A stretch of 64,000 bases of DNA, taken from positions 232,860 through 296,859 of the forward strand of contig NZ_FNOR01000004.1 in the NCBI RefSeq assembly GCF_900107095.1. The letters are read 5' to 3'. The notes beneath the pieces were generated by a model that ran no database searches, was not told where the DNA came from, and worked only from the letters and a program-made list of their open reading frames with translations. Below, piece after piece: positions 1-9,327 of this stretch. Made by a program: the position numbers and the translations under genes. The stretch comes from Collimonas sp. OK242. Its GTDB lineage: Bacteria; Pseudomonadota; Gammaproteobacteria; Burkholderiales; Burkholderiaceae_D. The stretch's first letter is position 1. Each line of letters starts with the position of its first letter.

Positions 1-193
1 ATGAAATAACAGTCGGGGCTATCTGGTTGCCAATACGGCTATTGGCTTTACAATGGCAAACGCTGAAATCGGCACGAAGCGGACACAAAGTGGAGATACA
101 ACGGCTTGATGCCTGAGTTGCTGCCTTTTGTTTTGATAAGCAAACCCGCTATTTTACGCCCTGTAGCCCTCTGCCACCCATTCACAGTCTGAT
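1..193. other. Left-edge sequence without a supported gene
   Basis: No convincing reading frame enters recG from the left edge. The plus-strand ATG at position 1 is followed almost at once by a stop codon, and an 89-codon minus-strand frame overlapping the recG start has no recognisable family signature. The stretch probably holds the recG promoter and the end of an upstream spacer, but no clear -35/-10 pair stands out. Confidence 0.4.
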
Positions 194-2317
194 ATGCCCG
201 CTCCGAAGCGAAAACCTGCCACACCTGCCCCTTCCGCACCGGTTGCCAATACCCGTGCCGGCAAGCTGGAAAAGCTGGGGCTGCGCTCGGACATGGACCT
301 GGTTTTGCATCTGCCATTGCGCTATGAAGATGAAACCGAGGTGGTCGCCATCCGGCAAGCCGGCATGATGGGTACTAGCGTAGCGCAAGTTGAAGGCGTC
401 GTCACCGCCTGCGATATCCAATACCGGCCGCGACGGCAACTGATAGTCACCATCGCCGACGACAGCGGCCAGCTGGTGATGCGTTTCCTGAACTTCTACG
501 GCAGCCAGACCAAGCAGCTGGCGGCCGGCACCCGGGTCCGCGCACGCGGCGAAATCCGTCACGGCTTTTTCGGCGCCGAGGTGGTCCATCCCAATTATAA
601 GGTGGTGCTGGAAGGCGCTCCGCTGCCGGACGTCCTGACCCCGGTCTACCCTGCCGGTGAAGGTTTGTCGCAGGTTTTTCTGCGCAAAGCCATCGCCGAC
701 GCCATGCAACACATCGAATGGCGCGACACCTTGTCGCCGGCGCAACTGGCAGCGCAGCAATTGATGCCTTTCGAAACGGCGGTGCGCCTGTTGCACAACC
801 CGCCGCCGGAAGTCGACGAGCATGCGCTGGAAGATCGCTCCCATCCGGCCTGGGTGCGCATGAAATTCGACGAATTGCTGGCCCAGCAACTGTCATTGAA
901 GCGGGCCCAGGTCGCACGCCGCGCCAAGAATGCCCGCGCGCTGCCGGTGATCGGGCCATTGTCTGCCGCGTTTCTAGGCAAGCTGCCGTTCAGCCTGACT
1001 AAGGCGCAACAACGGGTAGTGGCCGAAATCAGCGTCGACCTGCGCGCCTCATTTCCCATGCAGCGCCTGCTGCAAGGCGACGTCGGCAGCGGTAAAACCG
1101 TGGTTGCCGCCCTGGCCGCTGCGCAAGCCATCGACAGCGGTTATCAAGCGGTGCTGATGGCGCCCACGGAAATCCTGGCGGACCAGCATTTCCGCAAGAT
1201 TGCGGCCTGGATGGAGCCGCTTGGCGTGCGCGTGGCGTGGCTCACCGGCAGCCTGAAAAAGAAAGAAAAGCTGGCCTCCCTGGCCATGATCGAATCGGGC
1301 GCGGCACAGCTGGTGATCGGCACCCATGCCTTGATACAGGACAGCGTGCAATTCGCCCGGCTAGGCCTGGTGATCGTCGACGAACAGCATCGCTTTGGCG
1401 TTGGCCAGCGGCTGGCGCTGCGCAATAAAACCACTTCCGAGAATGGCGGCAATGAGGCCGCTGAAACAAGCGCGGCTGCCGTCGTGCCGCATCAATTGAT
1501 GATGAGCGCCACGCCCATCCCACGGACCCTGGCGATGACTTATTACGCCGACCTGGAAATCTCGGTGATCGACGAACTGCCGCCCGGCCGTACTCCGATC
1601 GTCACCCGCGCAGTCGACCAGATACGGCGCGACGAAGTGATCGAACGGGTGCATGCGGCAGTGCAGGACGGCCGCCAGGCTTACTGGGTCTGTCCGCTGA
1701 TCGAAGAATCGGAAGCCTTGCAACTGCAAACCGCGACCGAAACCTATGCGATGCTGGTGGAGGCCTTGCCCGACTTGCGGGTCGGCCTGGTCCACGGCCG
1801 CCTCAAGCAGGCCGAGAAGCAGGAAGTGATGGATGCCTTCAGCGCCGGCGCCTGCCATGTGCTGGTGGCCACCACCGTGATTGAAGTCGGGGTCGACGTT
1901 CCCAACGCTTCGCTGATGGTGATCGAGCATGCTGAACGCTTCGGACTATCGCAGCTGCATCAGCTGCGCGGGCGAGTTGGACGCGGTTCTGCAGCCAGCG
2001 TATGCTTGCTGTTATACCAAAGCCCGCTCGGCTATATCGCCAAGCAGCGCCTGATGACCATGCGCGAAACCACGGATGGCTTTGAAATTGCCCGGCGCGA
2101 CCTGGAAATCCGCGGGCCCGGCGAGTTCCTGGGAGCGCGCCAGTCCGGCCAGGCCATGTTGCGCTTCGCCGACCTGAGCACCGACCAGTGGCTGGTTGAT
2201 CGCGCCCGCGATCTGGCGCAGACGCTGCTGCAAGATCCGACAGCGGCCAACCAGGCCACCGTCAGCGCTCATCTGGCGCGCTGGCTGGGCGGGCGGGAAG
2301 ATTTTTTGAAAGTTTAA
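194..2317 (+). CDS. recG: ATP-dependent DNA helicase RecG
   Basis: RecG is a superfamily 2 helicase that remodels stalled replication forks and Holliday junctions in the cytoplasm. The 707-residue product is slightly longer than E. coli RecG (693). An N-terminal wedge/OB region precedes the motor. Walker A GDVGSGKT lies at residues 295-302, the DEQH box at 396-399, SAT at about 438-440 and the arginine-finger motif QLRGRVGRG around 590-598. The ATG at 194 has only a weak Shine-Dalgarno. A low-complexity Pro/Ala/Lys stretch (first 20 residues) precedes the conserved part. The next gene, oxyR, follows 123 bases downstream on the same strand, a neighbourhood I recall as common in Burkholderiales. 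Confidence 0.97.
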   Translation: MPAPKRKPATPAPSAPVANTRAGKLEKLGLRSDMDLVLHLPLRYEDETEVVAIRQAGMMGTSVAQVEGVVTACDIQYRPRRQLIVTIADDSGQLVMRFLNFYGSQTKQLAAGTRVRARGEIRHGFFGAEVVHPNYKVVLEGAPLPDVLTPVYPAGEGLSQVFLRKAIADAMQHIEWRDTLSPAQLAAQQLMPFETAVRLLHNPPPEVDEHALEDRSHPAWVRMKFDELLAQQLSLKRAQVARRAKNARALPVIGPLSAAFLGKLPFSLTKAQQRVVAEISVDLRASFPMQRLLQGDVGSGKTVVAALAAAQAIDSGYQAVLMAPTEILADQHFRKIAAWMEPLGVRVAWLTGSLKKKEKLASLAMIESGAAQLVIGTHALIQDSVQFARLGLVIVDEQHRFGVGQRLALRNKTTSENGGNEAAETSAAAVVPHQLMMSATPIPRTLAMTYYADLEISVIDELPPGRTPIVTRAVDQIRRDEVIERVHAAVQDGRQAYWVCPLIEESEALQLQTATETYAMLVEALPDLRVGLVHGRLKQAEKQEVMDAFSAGACHVLVATTVIEVGVDVPNASLMVIEHAERFGLSQLHQLRGRVGRGSAASVCLLLYQSPLGYIAKQRLMTMRETTDGFEIARRDLEIRGPGEFLGARQSGQAMLRFADLSTDQWLVDRARDLAQTLLQDPTAANQATVSAHLARWLGGREDFLKV

Positions 2318-2393
2318 GGAGCACGGTAAGGGGGTAAGCTGTTTTGCCCACGTTTTGCCGGAATCGGCGCTGTAGGGGAATCGGGATTCACGC

Positions 2394-2411
2394 GTGGGCG
2401 GAGCTGCCCAC
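2394..2411. repeat. Dispersed intergenic palindrome, copy 1 (weak)
   Basis: GTGGGC, a six-base loop and GCCCAC form a hairpin between recG and oxyR, continued by CCTGCG. It resembles the better copies near 33.1, 39.6, 47.6 and 54.3 kb. A lone half-copy (GCCCACCCTGC) lies at about 4849-4859 next to the proC stop codon. Confidence 0.5.
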
Positions 2412-2440
2412 CCTGCGAAAAAATATGCGAAGATAACAAC

Positions 2441-3388
2441 ATGACACTGACCGAACTCAAATATATCGTCGCGGTAGCCCGCGTCAAGCATTTTGGCCAT
2501 GCTGCAGAAGCGTGTTTCGTAGCGCAACCCACTCTCTCAGTAGCGATCAAGAAACTGGAAGATGAGCTAGGCGTTGTGATTTTCGAAAGAGGCGGCACGG
2601 AAATTTCGGTGACCCCGCTGGGTTCGCAGATTGTGGCTCAGGCCGAACGGGTGCTGGAGCAAACCGCCACCATCCGCGAAATCGCCAACCAGAACAAGGA
2701 TCCCCTGGCCGGCCCTCTGCGGCTGGGCATCATCTATACCGTCGGCCCCTACCTGCTGCCGCCGCTGGTGAAGACCATGATCGAGCAAGTGCCGCAGATG
2801 CCGCTGGTATTGCAGGAAAATTTCACCGTGCGCCTGCTGGAACTGCTGCGGCAAGGCGAACTGGATGCGGCCATCATCGCCCTGCCGTTCCCCGAGCATG
2901 GCCTGATGGTGCAACCGCTGTACGACGAACCGTTCGTGGTAGCGCTGCCCAAGCATCATGCCTGGGCCGAGCGCGCCAGCATCAGCGCCCAGGATCTCAA
3001 ATCGGAAACCATGCTGTTGCTCGGCAACGGCCATTGTTTCCGTGACCAGGTGCTGGAAGTATGTCCTGAAATGTCGCGTTTTTCGACTGCTGGCGATGGC
3101 ATCGCCCGCACCTTCGAAGGTTCGTCGCTGGAAACCATCCGTCATATGGTGGCTTCCGGTATCGGCATTACGGTGCTGCCGCAGGCTTCGGTACCCGATA
3201 TCGGCGCCAAGGACGGCATGCTGCGTTACGTACCATTTACCGCGCCGGGGCCGTCGCGCCGGGTGGTGATTGTCTGGCGTAAAAGCTTCACCCGCCATGC
3301 CGCCATCGAAGCGGTGCAAAAGGCAGTGCTGGATTGCGGCCTGAAAGGCGTGACCTTGCTGCGTGACGCGCTTGCTGTCGAGGGCTAG
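2441..3388 (+). CDS. oxyR: Hydrogen peroxide-sensing LysR regulator OxyR
   Basis: OxyR is a LysR-family activator that senses peroxide through a reversible disulfide and switches on antioxidant genes. The 315-residue product has the winged helix-turn-helix in roughly the first 60 residues (LTELKYIVAVARVKHFGHAA, then QPTLSVAIKKLEDELG) and a substrate-binding-like regulatory domain. The two redox cysteines fall at positions 199 (GHCFRDQ) and 208 (LEVCPEM), the same numbering as in E. coli OxyR, so I call OxyR and not just a LysR protein. The ATG at 2441 is preceded by only a weak Shine-Dalgarno. Candidate targets in this window are dps (51475) and the peroxidase gene at 8722, by inference only. 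Confidence 0.97.
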   Translation: MTLTELKYIVAVARVKHFGHAAEACFVAQPTLSVAIKKLEDELGVVIFERGGTEISVTPLGSQIVAQAERVLEQTATIREIANQNKDPLAGPLRLGIIYTVGPYLLPPLVKTMIEQVPQMPLVLQENFTVRLLELLRQGELDAAIIALPFPEHGLMVQPLYDEPFVVALPKHHAWAERASISAQDLKSETMLLLGNGHCFRDQVLEVCPEMSRFSTAGDGIARTFEGSSLETIRHMVASGIGITVLPQASVPDIGAKDGMLRYVPFTAPGPSRRVVIVWRKSFTRHAAIEAVQKAVLDCGLKGVTLLRDALAVEG

Positions 3389-3401
3389 ATAAGCACCTGA
3401 C

Positions 3402-3433
3402 GCCTCGGGCGGAACAAGGTTTCCGCCCGAGGC
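3402..3433 (+). terminator. Hairpin after oxyR
   Basis: A perfect 13-bp stem (GCCTCGGGCGGAA / TTCCGCCCGAGGC) with a six-base loop starts 13 bases after the oxyR stop. It is followed by ATTCTTC, a weak T-tract, so termination efficiency is uncertain. Confidence 0.6.
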
Positions 3434-3491
3434 ATTCTTCAATACGACCGTTTCTCCCCGGACTTACGTCTTTACCCGCCGCCTGGCGGCA

Positions 3492-4367
3492 ATGCTAATC
3501 GCACACACTGCAATGAATCGTCTCAAACTCTATTTTCTGCTGATCCGCGCGAACAAACCGATCGGCATCCTGCTGCTGCTTTGGCCGACTCTGGCCGCCT
3601 TGTGGCTGGCTGCCGGCGGCAAACCGGCCTGGACCCTGGTCGCGATTTTCTGCGTTGGCACGGCGTTGATGCGTTCCGCCGGTTGCGCCATCAACGATTT
3701 CGCCGACAGGGATTTTGACAGACACGTCAAGCGTACCGCCGACCGTCCGCTAACCAGCGGCAAAATCGCCGCCTGGGAAGCGGTGATGGTTGCGCTGGTG
3801 CTGACGCTGCTGTCCCTGCTATTGATACTGCCGCTGAACACACTGACCAAGGAGCTGTCGGTGATCGCGGTGATCGTGGCCGGCAGCTACCCCTACTTCA
3901 AGCGTTTCTTCGCAATTCCGCAGGCTTATCTCGGCATAGCCTTCGGTTTCGGCATACCGATGGGTTTCGCCGCGATACAAGGAACGGTGCCGGCCGCCGC
4001 CTGGCTGCTATTGCTGGCCAACGTATTCTGGGCCGTCGCTTACGACACCGAATACGCCATGGTCGACCGTGACGACGACCTCAAGATCGGCATCCGGACT
4101 TCGGCGATCACCTTCGGCCGCTACGATGTACTGGCGATCATGCTTTGTTATGCGCTCAGTTTGGGATTAATATTTGCTGTAGGCTGGCAATTCGGCTTAC
4201 GCGGCTGGTTTAGCGCCGGCATGCTGCTGGCGGCCGCTTGCGCCGTTTATCACTACCGTTTGATCCGCACGCGCGAGCGCGCTGGCTGCTTTGCCGCTTT
4301 TCGCCACAATAACTGGCTAGGGGCGGCGGTATTCGGCGGAATCGCACTGGACTATGCGCTACGGTAA
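3492..4367 (+). CDS. ubiA: 4-hydroxybenzoate octaprenyltransferase
   Basis: UbiA is an inner-membrane prenyltransferase that attaches the polyprenyl tail to 4-hydroxybenzoate in ubiquinone synthesis. The product is strongly hydrophobic with about eight or nine membrane segments. The first aspartate-rich motif [20 protein letters not shown] begins near residue 68 and the second, [17 protein letters not shown], lies in the middle; both bind the prenyl diphosphate through Mg2+. At 291 residues it matches E. coli UbiA (290). Neither the ATG at 3492 nor the ATG at 3513 has a good Shine-Dalgarno. The spacing to the NKPIG motif would fit the later start at least as well, giving 284 residues. Confidence 0.95.
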   Translation: MLIAHTAMNRLKLYFLLIRANKPIGILLLLWPTLAALWLAAGGKPAWTLVAIFCVGTALMRSAGCAINDFADRDFDRHVKRTADRPLTSGKIAAWEAVMVALVLTLLSLLLILPLNTLTKELSVIAVIVAGSYPYFKRFFAIPQAYLGIAFGFGIPMGFAAIQGTVPAAAWLLLLANVFWAVAYDTEYAMVDRDDDLKIGIRTSAITFGRYDVLAIMLCYALSLGLIFAVGWQFGLRGWFSAGMLLAAACAVYHYRLIRTRERAGCFAAFRHNNWLGAAVFGGIALDYALR

Positions 4368-4388
4368 CAAAAACAAGGCGATTTCCCA

Positions 4389-4397
4389 TGGTATATT
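4389..4397 (+). promoter_or_regulatory. Candidate extended -10 promoter of the DUF883 gene
   Basis: TGGTATATT has the TGn extension plus a TATATT hexamer, about 40 bases before the ATG at 4438. No good -35 is visible, which is normal for extended -10 promoters. Confidence 0.35.
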
Positions 4398-4437
4398 AAG
4401 CAACATTTTCCCCGCAATCCACATTGAAGAGGTAAAC

Positions 4438-4761
4438 ATGGCTACTACTACCGACAACGTAAAAGAGATGCGCGACAATCTGGCAGGCGAACTCAAATCA
4501 GTGATCAAGGAAGCAGAAACCCTGCTCGACGACGCCCATGATCATGCTGAGAAAAAATACAACTCGGCGCGAGAAAAACTGCAAGCGGCGCTGGAAACTG
4601 CTAAAACAGAGCTGCCGAAAGCCACCAAAAAAGCGGTTGCACACACCAAACATGCAGCGCATGTTACCGATGAATATGTCGGCGACAATCCATGGAAAGC
4701 CGTCGGCGTGGCAGCCGCCATCGGTTTGCTGGCGGGCCTGGTGATTGGCCGCGGCAAATAA
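4438..4761 (+). CDS. DUF883 (ElaB/YqjD family) membrane-anchored protein
   Basis: This 107-residue protein belongs to the DUF883 family (E. coli ElaB, YqjD, YgaM), C-tail-anchored inner-membrane proteins some of which bind ribosomes in stationary phase. Most of it is a charged, alanine-rich amphipathic helix with likely coiled coil (roughly residues 10-75). A single C-terminal membrane segment follows (WKAVGVAAAIGLLAGLVIG), ending in a short Arg/Lys tail. The start at 4438 is set by GAAGAGG five bases upstream; a longer frame from 4354 overlaps ubiA and lacks such a site. The precise role in this organism is not shown by the sequence. Confidence 0.88.
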   Translation: MATTTDNVKEMRDNLAGELKSVIKEAETLLDDAHDHAEKKYNSAREKLQAALETAKTELPKATKKAVAHTKHAAHVTDEYVGDNPWKAVGVAAAIGLLAGLVIGRGK

Positions 4762-4803
4762 AATCTGAAAGTCTGACGAAAGCCGGAATGCGGCTTGTAG
4801 GCG

Positions 4804-4847
4804 AAAAAAAACAGCGGCAGTCGCGATGCGATTGCCGCTGTTTTTTT
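4804..4847. terminator. Bidirectional intrinsic terminator between DUF883 and proC
   Basis: ACAGCGGCA (4811-4819) pairs with TGCCGCTGT (4833-4841). Seven T follow on the plus strand, and seven A precede it, giving a T-tract on the minus strand. It can end both the plus-strand DUF883 transcript and the minus-strand yggS-proC transcript. Confidence 0.85.
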
Positions 4848-4860
4848 GCCCACCCTGCAA

Positions 4861-5685
4861 TTAGTCGCGCCCGAACTCGTCGCCCAATTCCTGTCCGCGC
4901 GTTGCCGCTGACTTGATAGCCGTGATGATCGCCCCCTTCACATCAGCCGCCTCCATGCTGGTCAACGCCGCATAAGTGGTGCCTCCTTTGGAGGTGACGC
5001 GCTCGCGCAATAAAGAAACCGGCTCCGACGACTGCGCCGCAAGTTGCGCTGCGCCGACGAAGGTGGCCTTGGCCAGTTCTATGCCCTGTTGCGCAGTCAA
5101 GCCCAGTTCCTGCGCCGCCTGCTGCATCGCTTCGATAAAATAAAATACATACGCCGGGCCGCTGCCGGATACCGCCGTTACCGCATCAATCTTCGCTTCG
5201 TCGTCCAGCCACACCGTGCCGCCCACCGCGCGCAAGATAAGATCGGCGGTTTCGCGTTGGTCTTCCGATACGCCGGCGGTGGCGACCATACCGGTAATTC
5301 CCTGGCCGATCAGCGCCGGCGTATTCGGCATGCAGCGTACGATCGCATCGTGGCCGCCCAGCCAGCGCGCCAGATCGACGGCGCGAATCCCGGCTGCAAT
5401 CGACAACACCAGCTGCGTTGTGACGTGCGGCCGCAATTTGGCCACCACGTCCTTCATTTGCTGAGGCTTGACGGCCAGCACGATCACTTCGCTGGCGCTT
5501 ACCGCCGCATCGATTTCGCTTGCCGTGCTGACGCCAAACCGTTGCGCCAGATTCTGCAAGGCTTCCGGGTTCAGGTCGATCACATGGAGGTTGGCGCCCT
5601 CGGTGACCTTGCCGGCCAGGCCGCCGATCAAGGCCGCCGCCATATTGCCGCCGCCGATGAAACTGATTTTTAGTTTACTGTTCAT
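4861..5685 (-). CDS. proC: Pyrroline-5-carboxylate reductase
   Basis: ProC reduces 1-pyrroline-5-carboxylate to proline with NAD(P)H, the last step of proline synthesis. The 274-residue product (E. coli 269) begins with a Rossmann nucleotide-binding motif, FIGGGNMAAALIGGL, near residues 10-24. The family signature region (VTAVSGSGPAYVFYFIEAM, then LRERVTSKGGTT) lies in the C-terminal dimerisation domain. The start at 5685 gives the usual N-terminus and has GGGAAAG upstream. A longer in-frame start at 5748 would add 21 non-conserved residues inside yggS. The first 11 bases overlap the end of yggS, so the two are probably translationally coupled. Confidence 0.96.
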   Translation of the reverse strand: MNSKLKISFIGGGNMAAALIGGLAGKVTEGANLHVIDLNPEALQNLAQRFGVSTASEIDAAVSASEVIVLAVKPQQMKDVVAKLRPHVTTQLVLSIAAGIRAVDLARWLGGHDAIVRCMPNTPALIGQGITGMVATAGVSEDQRETADLILRAVGGTVWLDDEAKIDAVTAVSGSGPAYVFYFIEAMQQAAQELGLTAQQGIELAKATFVGAAQLAAQSSEPVSLLRERVTSKGGTTYAALTSMEAADVKGAIITAIKSAATRGQELGDEFGRD

Positions 5686-6412
5686 GATTTCTTTCCCGTT
5701 GCCCAAAAATTGCACTGCCCACGCGCACGATAGTAGCGCCTTCTTCAATCGCCGCCGCCATGTCTGCCGACATTCCCATCGACAGGGTATCCAGTTGCGG
5801 CGCCGCTAATTCCTGTTGCAGCTGCGTCAGCAATTCCCTGGTCTGGCGAAATGCCGCATGTTGCTTCTGTTGATCGTCGGTCGGCTCCGGTATCGCCATC
5901 AGGCCGCGCAAGCTCAGCCCGGGCAATCCTACGACGGCGCGCGCCACATCCAGCACTTCCGACGGCGCCATGCCGCTCTTGCTGGCCTCGCCGCTGATAT
6001 TCACCTGCAGGCAGATATTCAGCGGCGCCAGCTGCGGCGGCCGCTGCTGCGACAGGCGCTGGGCGATTTTTTCACGGTCGACCGTATGCACCCAGTCGAA
6101 ATGCTCGGCGATGGCGCGCGTCTTGTTGCTTTGAATCGGCCCGATAAAATGCCATTCCAGCAAGACATCCTTTCGTGCATCCGGTCCGGACTTGAGCGCC
6201 TGGTCGACCGCCGCCATTTTCGCCAGCGCCTCCTGCAGGTAGTTTTCACCGAATGCGCGCTGGCCGGCGGCAATCGCTTCCAGCACCATCTCGGCGCCGA
6301 AGGTTTTGGACACCGCCAGCAACGCGACACTGTCAGGCCGGCGCGACACCGCAGCAGCCGCAGCCTGAATACTGCTATGGACGGCTTGCAACTTGTGGGA
6401 CATTAAGGACAT
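5675..6412 (-). CDS. yggS: YggS-family pyridoxal phosphate homeostasis protein
   Basis: YggS/PROSC proteins bind pyridoxal 5'-phosphate in an alanine-racemase-like TIM barrel and buffer the cofactor; no catalytic activity is established. The product is about 245 residues (E. coli YggS 234). The PLP-lysine motif LLAVSKT is near residue 34, followed by FGENYLQEA, WHFIGPIQSNK and a C-terminal LSMGMSADMAAAIEEGATIVRVG phosphate-binding region. I use the ATG at 6412; 6403 is an equally possible ATG. Its coding end overlaps proC, an arrangement widespread in proteobacteria. It is divergent from pilT across about 100 bases. Confidence 0.93.
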   Translation of the reverse strand: MSLMSHKLQAVHSSIQAAAAAVSRRPDSVALLAVSKTFGAEMVLEAIAAGQRAFGENYLQEALAKMAAVDQALKSGPDARKDVLLEWHFIGPIQSNKTRAIAEHFDWVHTVDREKIAQRLSQQRPPQLAPLNICLQVNISGEASKSGMAPSEVLDVARAVVGLPGLSLRGLMAIPEPTDDQQKQHAAFRQTRELLTQLQQELAAPQLDTLSMGMSADMAAAIEEGATIVRVGSAIFGQRERNHEQ

Positions 6413-6512
6413 AATCGGAGACTTTGAAAATTGCCGCAAGGAACTAGCGCAACAGGGCGGTACTTGGGCAAAAATGCCTTTCAACAAACAAATTACAGCA
6501 CAGGGATTATAA

Positions 6513-7556
6513 ATGGACATTTCCGAACTTCTGGCTTTTTCGGTGAAGAATAAGGCATCCGATTTGCATCTATCCGCAGGCTTGCCGCCGATGATCCGGG
6601 TTCATGGCGATGTGCGTCGTATCAACCTGCCGCCATTGGAACACAAAGATGTGCATTCAATGATCTATGACATCATGAATGATGGTCAGCGCAAGGCCTA
6701 CGAAGAACACCTGGAATGCGATTTTTCGTTTGAAATCCCCGGCCTGGCGCGGTTCCGCGTGAATGCCTTCAACCAGGATCGCGGCGCGGCCGCCGTGTTG
6801 CGGACCATTCCGTCGACAGTCCTGACACTGGAACAGCTTAACGCGCCGCGCATCTTTGCCGAGTTGGCGCTGAAACCGCGCGGCCTGGTGCTGGTCACCG
6901 GCCCGACCGGTTCCGGCAAATCGACCACGCTGGCAGCCATGGTCAATCACGTCAACGAAAATGAATACGCCCATATCCTGACCATTGAAGACCCGATCGA
7001 ATTCGTCCATCAATCGAACAAATGCCTGATCAACCAGCGCGAAGTCGGACCGCACACCCATTCGTTCAGTAATGCCCTGCGCTCGGCATTGCGGGAAGAT
7101 CCGGACGTCATCCTGGTCGGCGAATTACGCGACCTGGAAACCATCCGGCTGGCGCTGACAGCGGCCGAAACCGGCCATCTGGTATTCGGCACGCTGCACA
7201 CCTCTTCCGCCGCCAAAACCATCGACCGTATCGTTGACGTGTTCCCGGGCGAGGAAAAGGAAATGGTGCGCGCCATGTTGTCGGAATCGCTGCAAGCGGT
7301 GATCTCGCAAAGCCTGCTGAAAACCAAGGACGGCTCCGGCCGCGTAGCCGCCCATGAAATCATGCTGGGCACGCCGGCGATCCGCAACCTGATCCGCGAA
7401 AGCAAGATTGCGCAGATGTATTCGGCGATCCAGACCGGCAGTAACATGGGCATGCAAACCCTCGACAGCAACCTGACCGAACTGGTCAAGCGCAATGTGA
7501 TCTCGCTGGCTAGCGCACGTGCCGCGGCGAAGACACCGGATAATTTCCCAGGCTAA
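6513..7556 (+). CDS. pilT: Type IV pilus retraction ATPase PilT
   Basis: PilT is the hexameric cytoplasmic ATPase that depolymerises type IV pili and drives twitching motility. The 347-residue product (family about 345) has an N-terminal PAS-like domain. Walker A GPTGSGKST is at residues 130-138, an Asp box follows (TIEDPIEFVH), and Walker B lies in DVILVGELRDLETIRLAL. The PilT-specific AIRNLIRE motif, needed for retraction, is at 289-296. The ATG at 6513 has AGGGAT upstream. pilU follows after 32 bases. Confidence 0.97.
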   Translation: MDISELLAFSVKNKASDLHLSAGLPPMIRVHGDVRRINLPPLEHKDVHSMIYDIMNDGQRKAYEEHLECDFSFEIPGLARFRVNAFNQDRGAAAVLRTIPSTVLTLEQLNAPRIFAELALKPRGLVLVTGPTGSGKSTTLAAMVNHVNENEYAHILTIEDPIEFVHQSNKCLINQREVGPHTHSFSNALRSALREDPDVILVGELRDLETIRLALTAAETGHLVFGTLHTSSAAKTIDRIVDVFPGEEKEMVRAMLSESLQAVISQSLLKTKDGSGRVAAHEIMLGTPAIRNLIRESKIAQMYSAIQTGSNMGMQTLDSNLTELVKRNVISLASARAAAKTPDNFPG

Positions 7557-7588
7557 GCTTAATCTGCAAATACATTAGGATAAGAATC

Positions 7589-8725
7589 ATGGAAAGAGAT
7601 CAAGCGACCAAATTCATGCACGACTTGCTGCGCCTGATGGTCAGCAAGCGTGGCTCCGATCTGTTCATTACCGCAGACTTCCCGCCAGCGTTCAAGATCG
7701 ACGGCAAAATCACGCCGGTGTCGAACCAGGCGCTGACATCCGTCCATACTTTGGAACTCGCGCGCGCCATCATGAGCGACAAGCAGGCGGCCGATTTCGA
7801 AGAAACCAAGGAATGCAATTTCGCCATCAGTCCGGCCGGACTGGGGCGCTTCCGCGCTTCGGCCTTTATCCAGCAAGGCCGGGTCGGCATGGTATTGCGC
7901 ACCATCACCACCGATATCCCGAAATTCGAAGACCTTGGCTTGCCGCCTACGTTAAAAGATGTCGTCATGACCAAACGCGGCCTGGTGATCATGGTTGGCG
8001 CTACCGGCTCCGGCAAATCGACCACGCTGGCGGCGATGGTCGGCTATCGCAATGAAAACAGCTACGGCCATATCATCACCATCGAAGATCCGGTCGAATA
8101 CATCCACCCGCACAAGAATTGCATCGTCACCCAGCGTGAAGTCGGAGTCGATACCGACAACTGGGGCGTGGCCTTGAAAAACACTCTGCGCCAGGCCCCC
8201 GACGTGATCCTGATCGGCGAAATCCGCGATCGTGAAACCATGGATTACGCCATCGCCTTTGCCGAGACCGGCCACCTGTGCCTGGCTACCTTGCATGCCA
8301 ACAGCGCCAACCAGGCGCTGGACCGCATCATCAACTTCTTCCCGGAAGAACGCCGGCCGCAGTTGCTGATGGATCTGTCGCTGAATCTGAAGGGCATTAT
8401 CTCGCAACGGCTGGTTCCGCTGAAAACCGTCAAGGGACGCTGCGTGGCGGTGGAAATCCTGCTGAATTCACCGCTCATTTCCGACCTGATTTTCAAGGGC
8501 GATGTCCATGAAATCAAGGAAATCATGAAGAAGTCGCGCGAGCTCGGCATGCAGACTTTCGACCAGGCGCTGTTCGATTTGTATGAAGAGGATAAAATCA
8601 GTTACGAAGACGCTTTGCGTAACGCCGATTCGATCAACGATTTGCGACTTTCCATCAAGCTGCGCAGCAAGAATTCAAAAGACCGCGACCTGGCTGCCGG
8701 CACTGAACATCTGGGGATTGTATGA
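7589..8725 (+). CDS. pilU: PilT-like accessory retraction ATPase PilU
   Basis: PilU is a PilT paralogue that works with PilT to power forceful pilus retraction. The 378-residue product carries Walker [10 protein letters not shown] at 137-145, the Asp box [14 protein letters not shown] and Walker B in [17 protein letters not shown]. It lacks a strict AIRNLIRE, having [12 protein letters not shown] in the corresponding region as is typical for PilU. The start ATG at 7589 follows AGGATAAG. Its stop codon overlaps the ATG of the peroxidase gene by four bases (ATGA). Confidence 0.96.
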   Translation: MERDQATKFMHDLLRLMVSKRGSDLFITADFPPAFKIDGKITPVSNQALTSVHTLELARAIMSDKQAADFEETKECNFAISPAGLGRFRASAFIQQGRVGMVLRTITTDIPKFEDLGLPPTLKDVVMTKRGLVIMVGATGSGKSTTLAAMVGYRNENSYGHIITIEDPVEYIHPHKNCIVTQREVGVDTDNWGVALKNTLRQAPDVILIGEIRDRETMDYAIAFAETGHLCLATLHANSANQALDRIINFFPEERRPQLLMDLSLNLKGIISQRLVPLKTVKGRCVAVEILLNSPLISDLIFKGDVHEIKEIMKKSRELGMQTFDQALFDLYEEDKISYEDALRNADSINDLRLSIKLRSKNSKDRDLAAGTEHLGIV

Positions 8726-9219
8726 CTACCACCGACACCAGCATTTATGATTTCACCGTCAATCAACTGAACGGTGCCCCCAGCTCGCTGGCAGCCTTCC
8801 GCGGCAAGGTGTTGCTGATCGTCAATACTGCCAGCAATTGCGGTTTCACACCGCAGTACAAGGGGCTGGAAGAGATTTACCAGAAGTACCATGACCAGGG
8901 TTTCGAAGTGCTGGGCTTTCCGTGCAATCAGTTCGGCGCCCAGGAACCGGGAAGCGCTGAGGAAATCGGCGCTTTCTGCGAGAAAAACTATGGCGTCACG
9001 TTTCCTTTGTTCGAAAAGATCGACGTCAACGGCGATCACGCAGCGCCGCTTTACCAATACCTGAAAAACGCAGCGCCAGGCTTGCTTGGCAGCGAAGGCA
9101 TCAAATGGAATTTCACCAAATTCCTGGTGAATAAGGACGGCGCTGTGGTCGACCGCTTTGCACCTCAGACCAAGCCGGAAGGCCTGGTTGCGGATATCGA
9201 GAAATTGCTGGCGAAGTAA
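8722..9219 (+). CDS. Glutathione peroxidase-family thiol peroxidase (Cys type)
   Basis: This 165-residue cytoplasmic peroxidase belongs to the glutathione peroxidase family (BtuE/Gpx). The catalytic cysteine is C40 in [12 protein letters not shown], a Cys in place of the selenocysteine of animal enzymes. The rest of the tetrad is visible as Gln in FPCNQFG and Trp-Asn in KWNFTKFL. Bacterial Cys-type members usually use thioredoxin more than glutathione, so the reductant is uncertain. The ATG overlaps the pilU stop, implying translational coupling to a motility gene. No signal peptide is seen. Confidence 0.93.
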   Translation: MTTTDTSIYDFTVNQLNGAPSSLAAFRGKVLLIVNTASNCGFTPQYKGLEEIYQKYHDQGFEVLGFPCNQFGAQEPGSAEEIGAFCEKNYGVTFPLFEKIDVNGDHAAPLYQYLKNAAPGLLGSEGIKWNFTKFLVNKDGAVVDRFAPQTKPEGLVADIEKLLAK

Positions 9220-9294
9220 AGCAGGAACATAAGGCAGAAACCTTCCGGATCGGGCCCTGGCCTTCCAGCCAACCGGGATCCGGATGCAACATAT

Positions 9295-9318
9295 CGATGC
9301 CGCCTGCAGGCGGCATCG
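9295..9318. terminator. GC-rich hairpin between gpx and glpF
   Basis: CGATGCCGCC pairs perfectly with GGCGGCATCG around a TGCA loop between the convergent gpx and glpF genes. There is no T-tract on either side, so it may be a stabilising or factor-assisted end and not a true intrinsic terminator. Confidence 0.4.
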
Positions 9319-9327
9319 AAGACCTCG

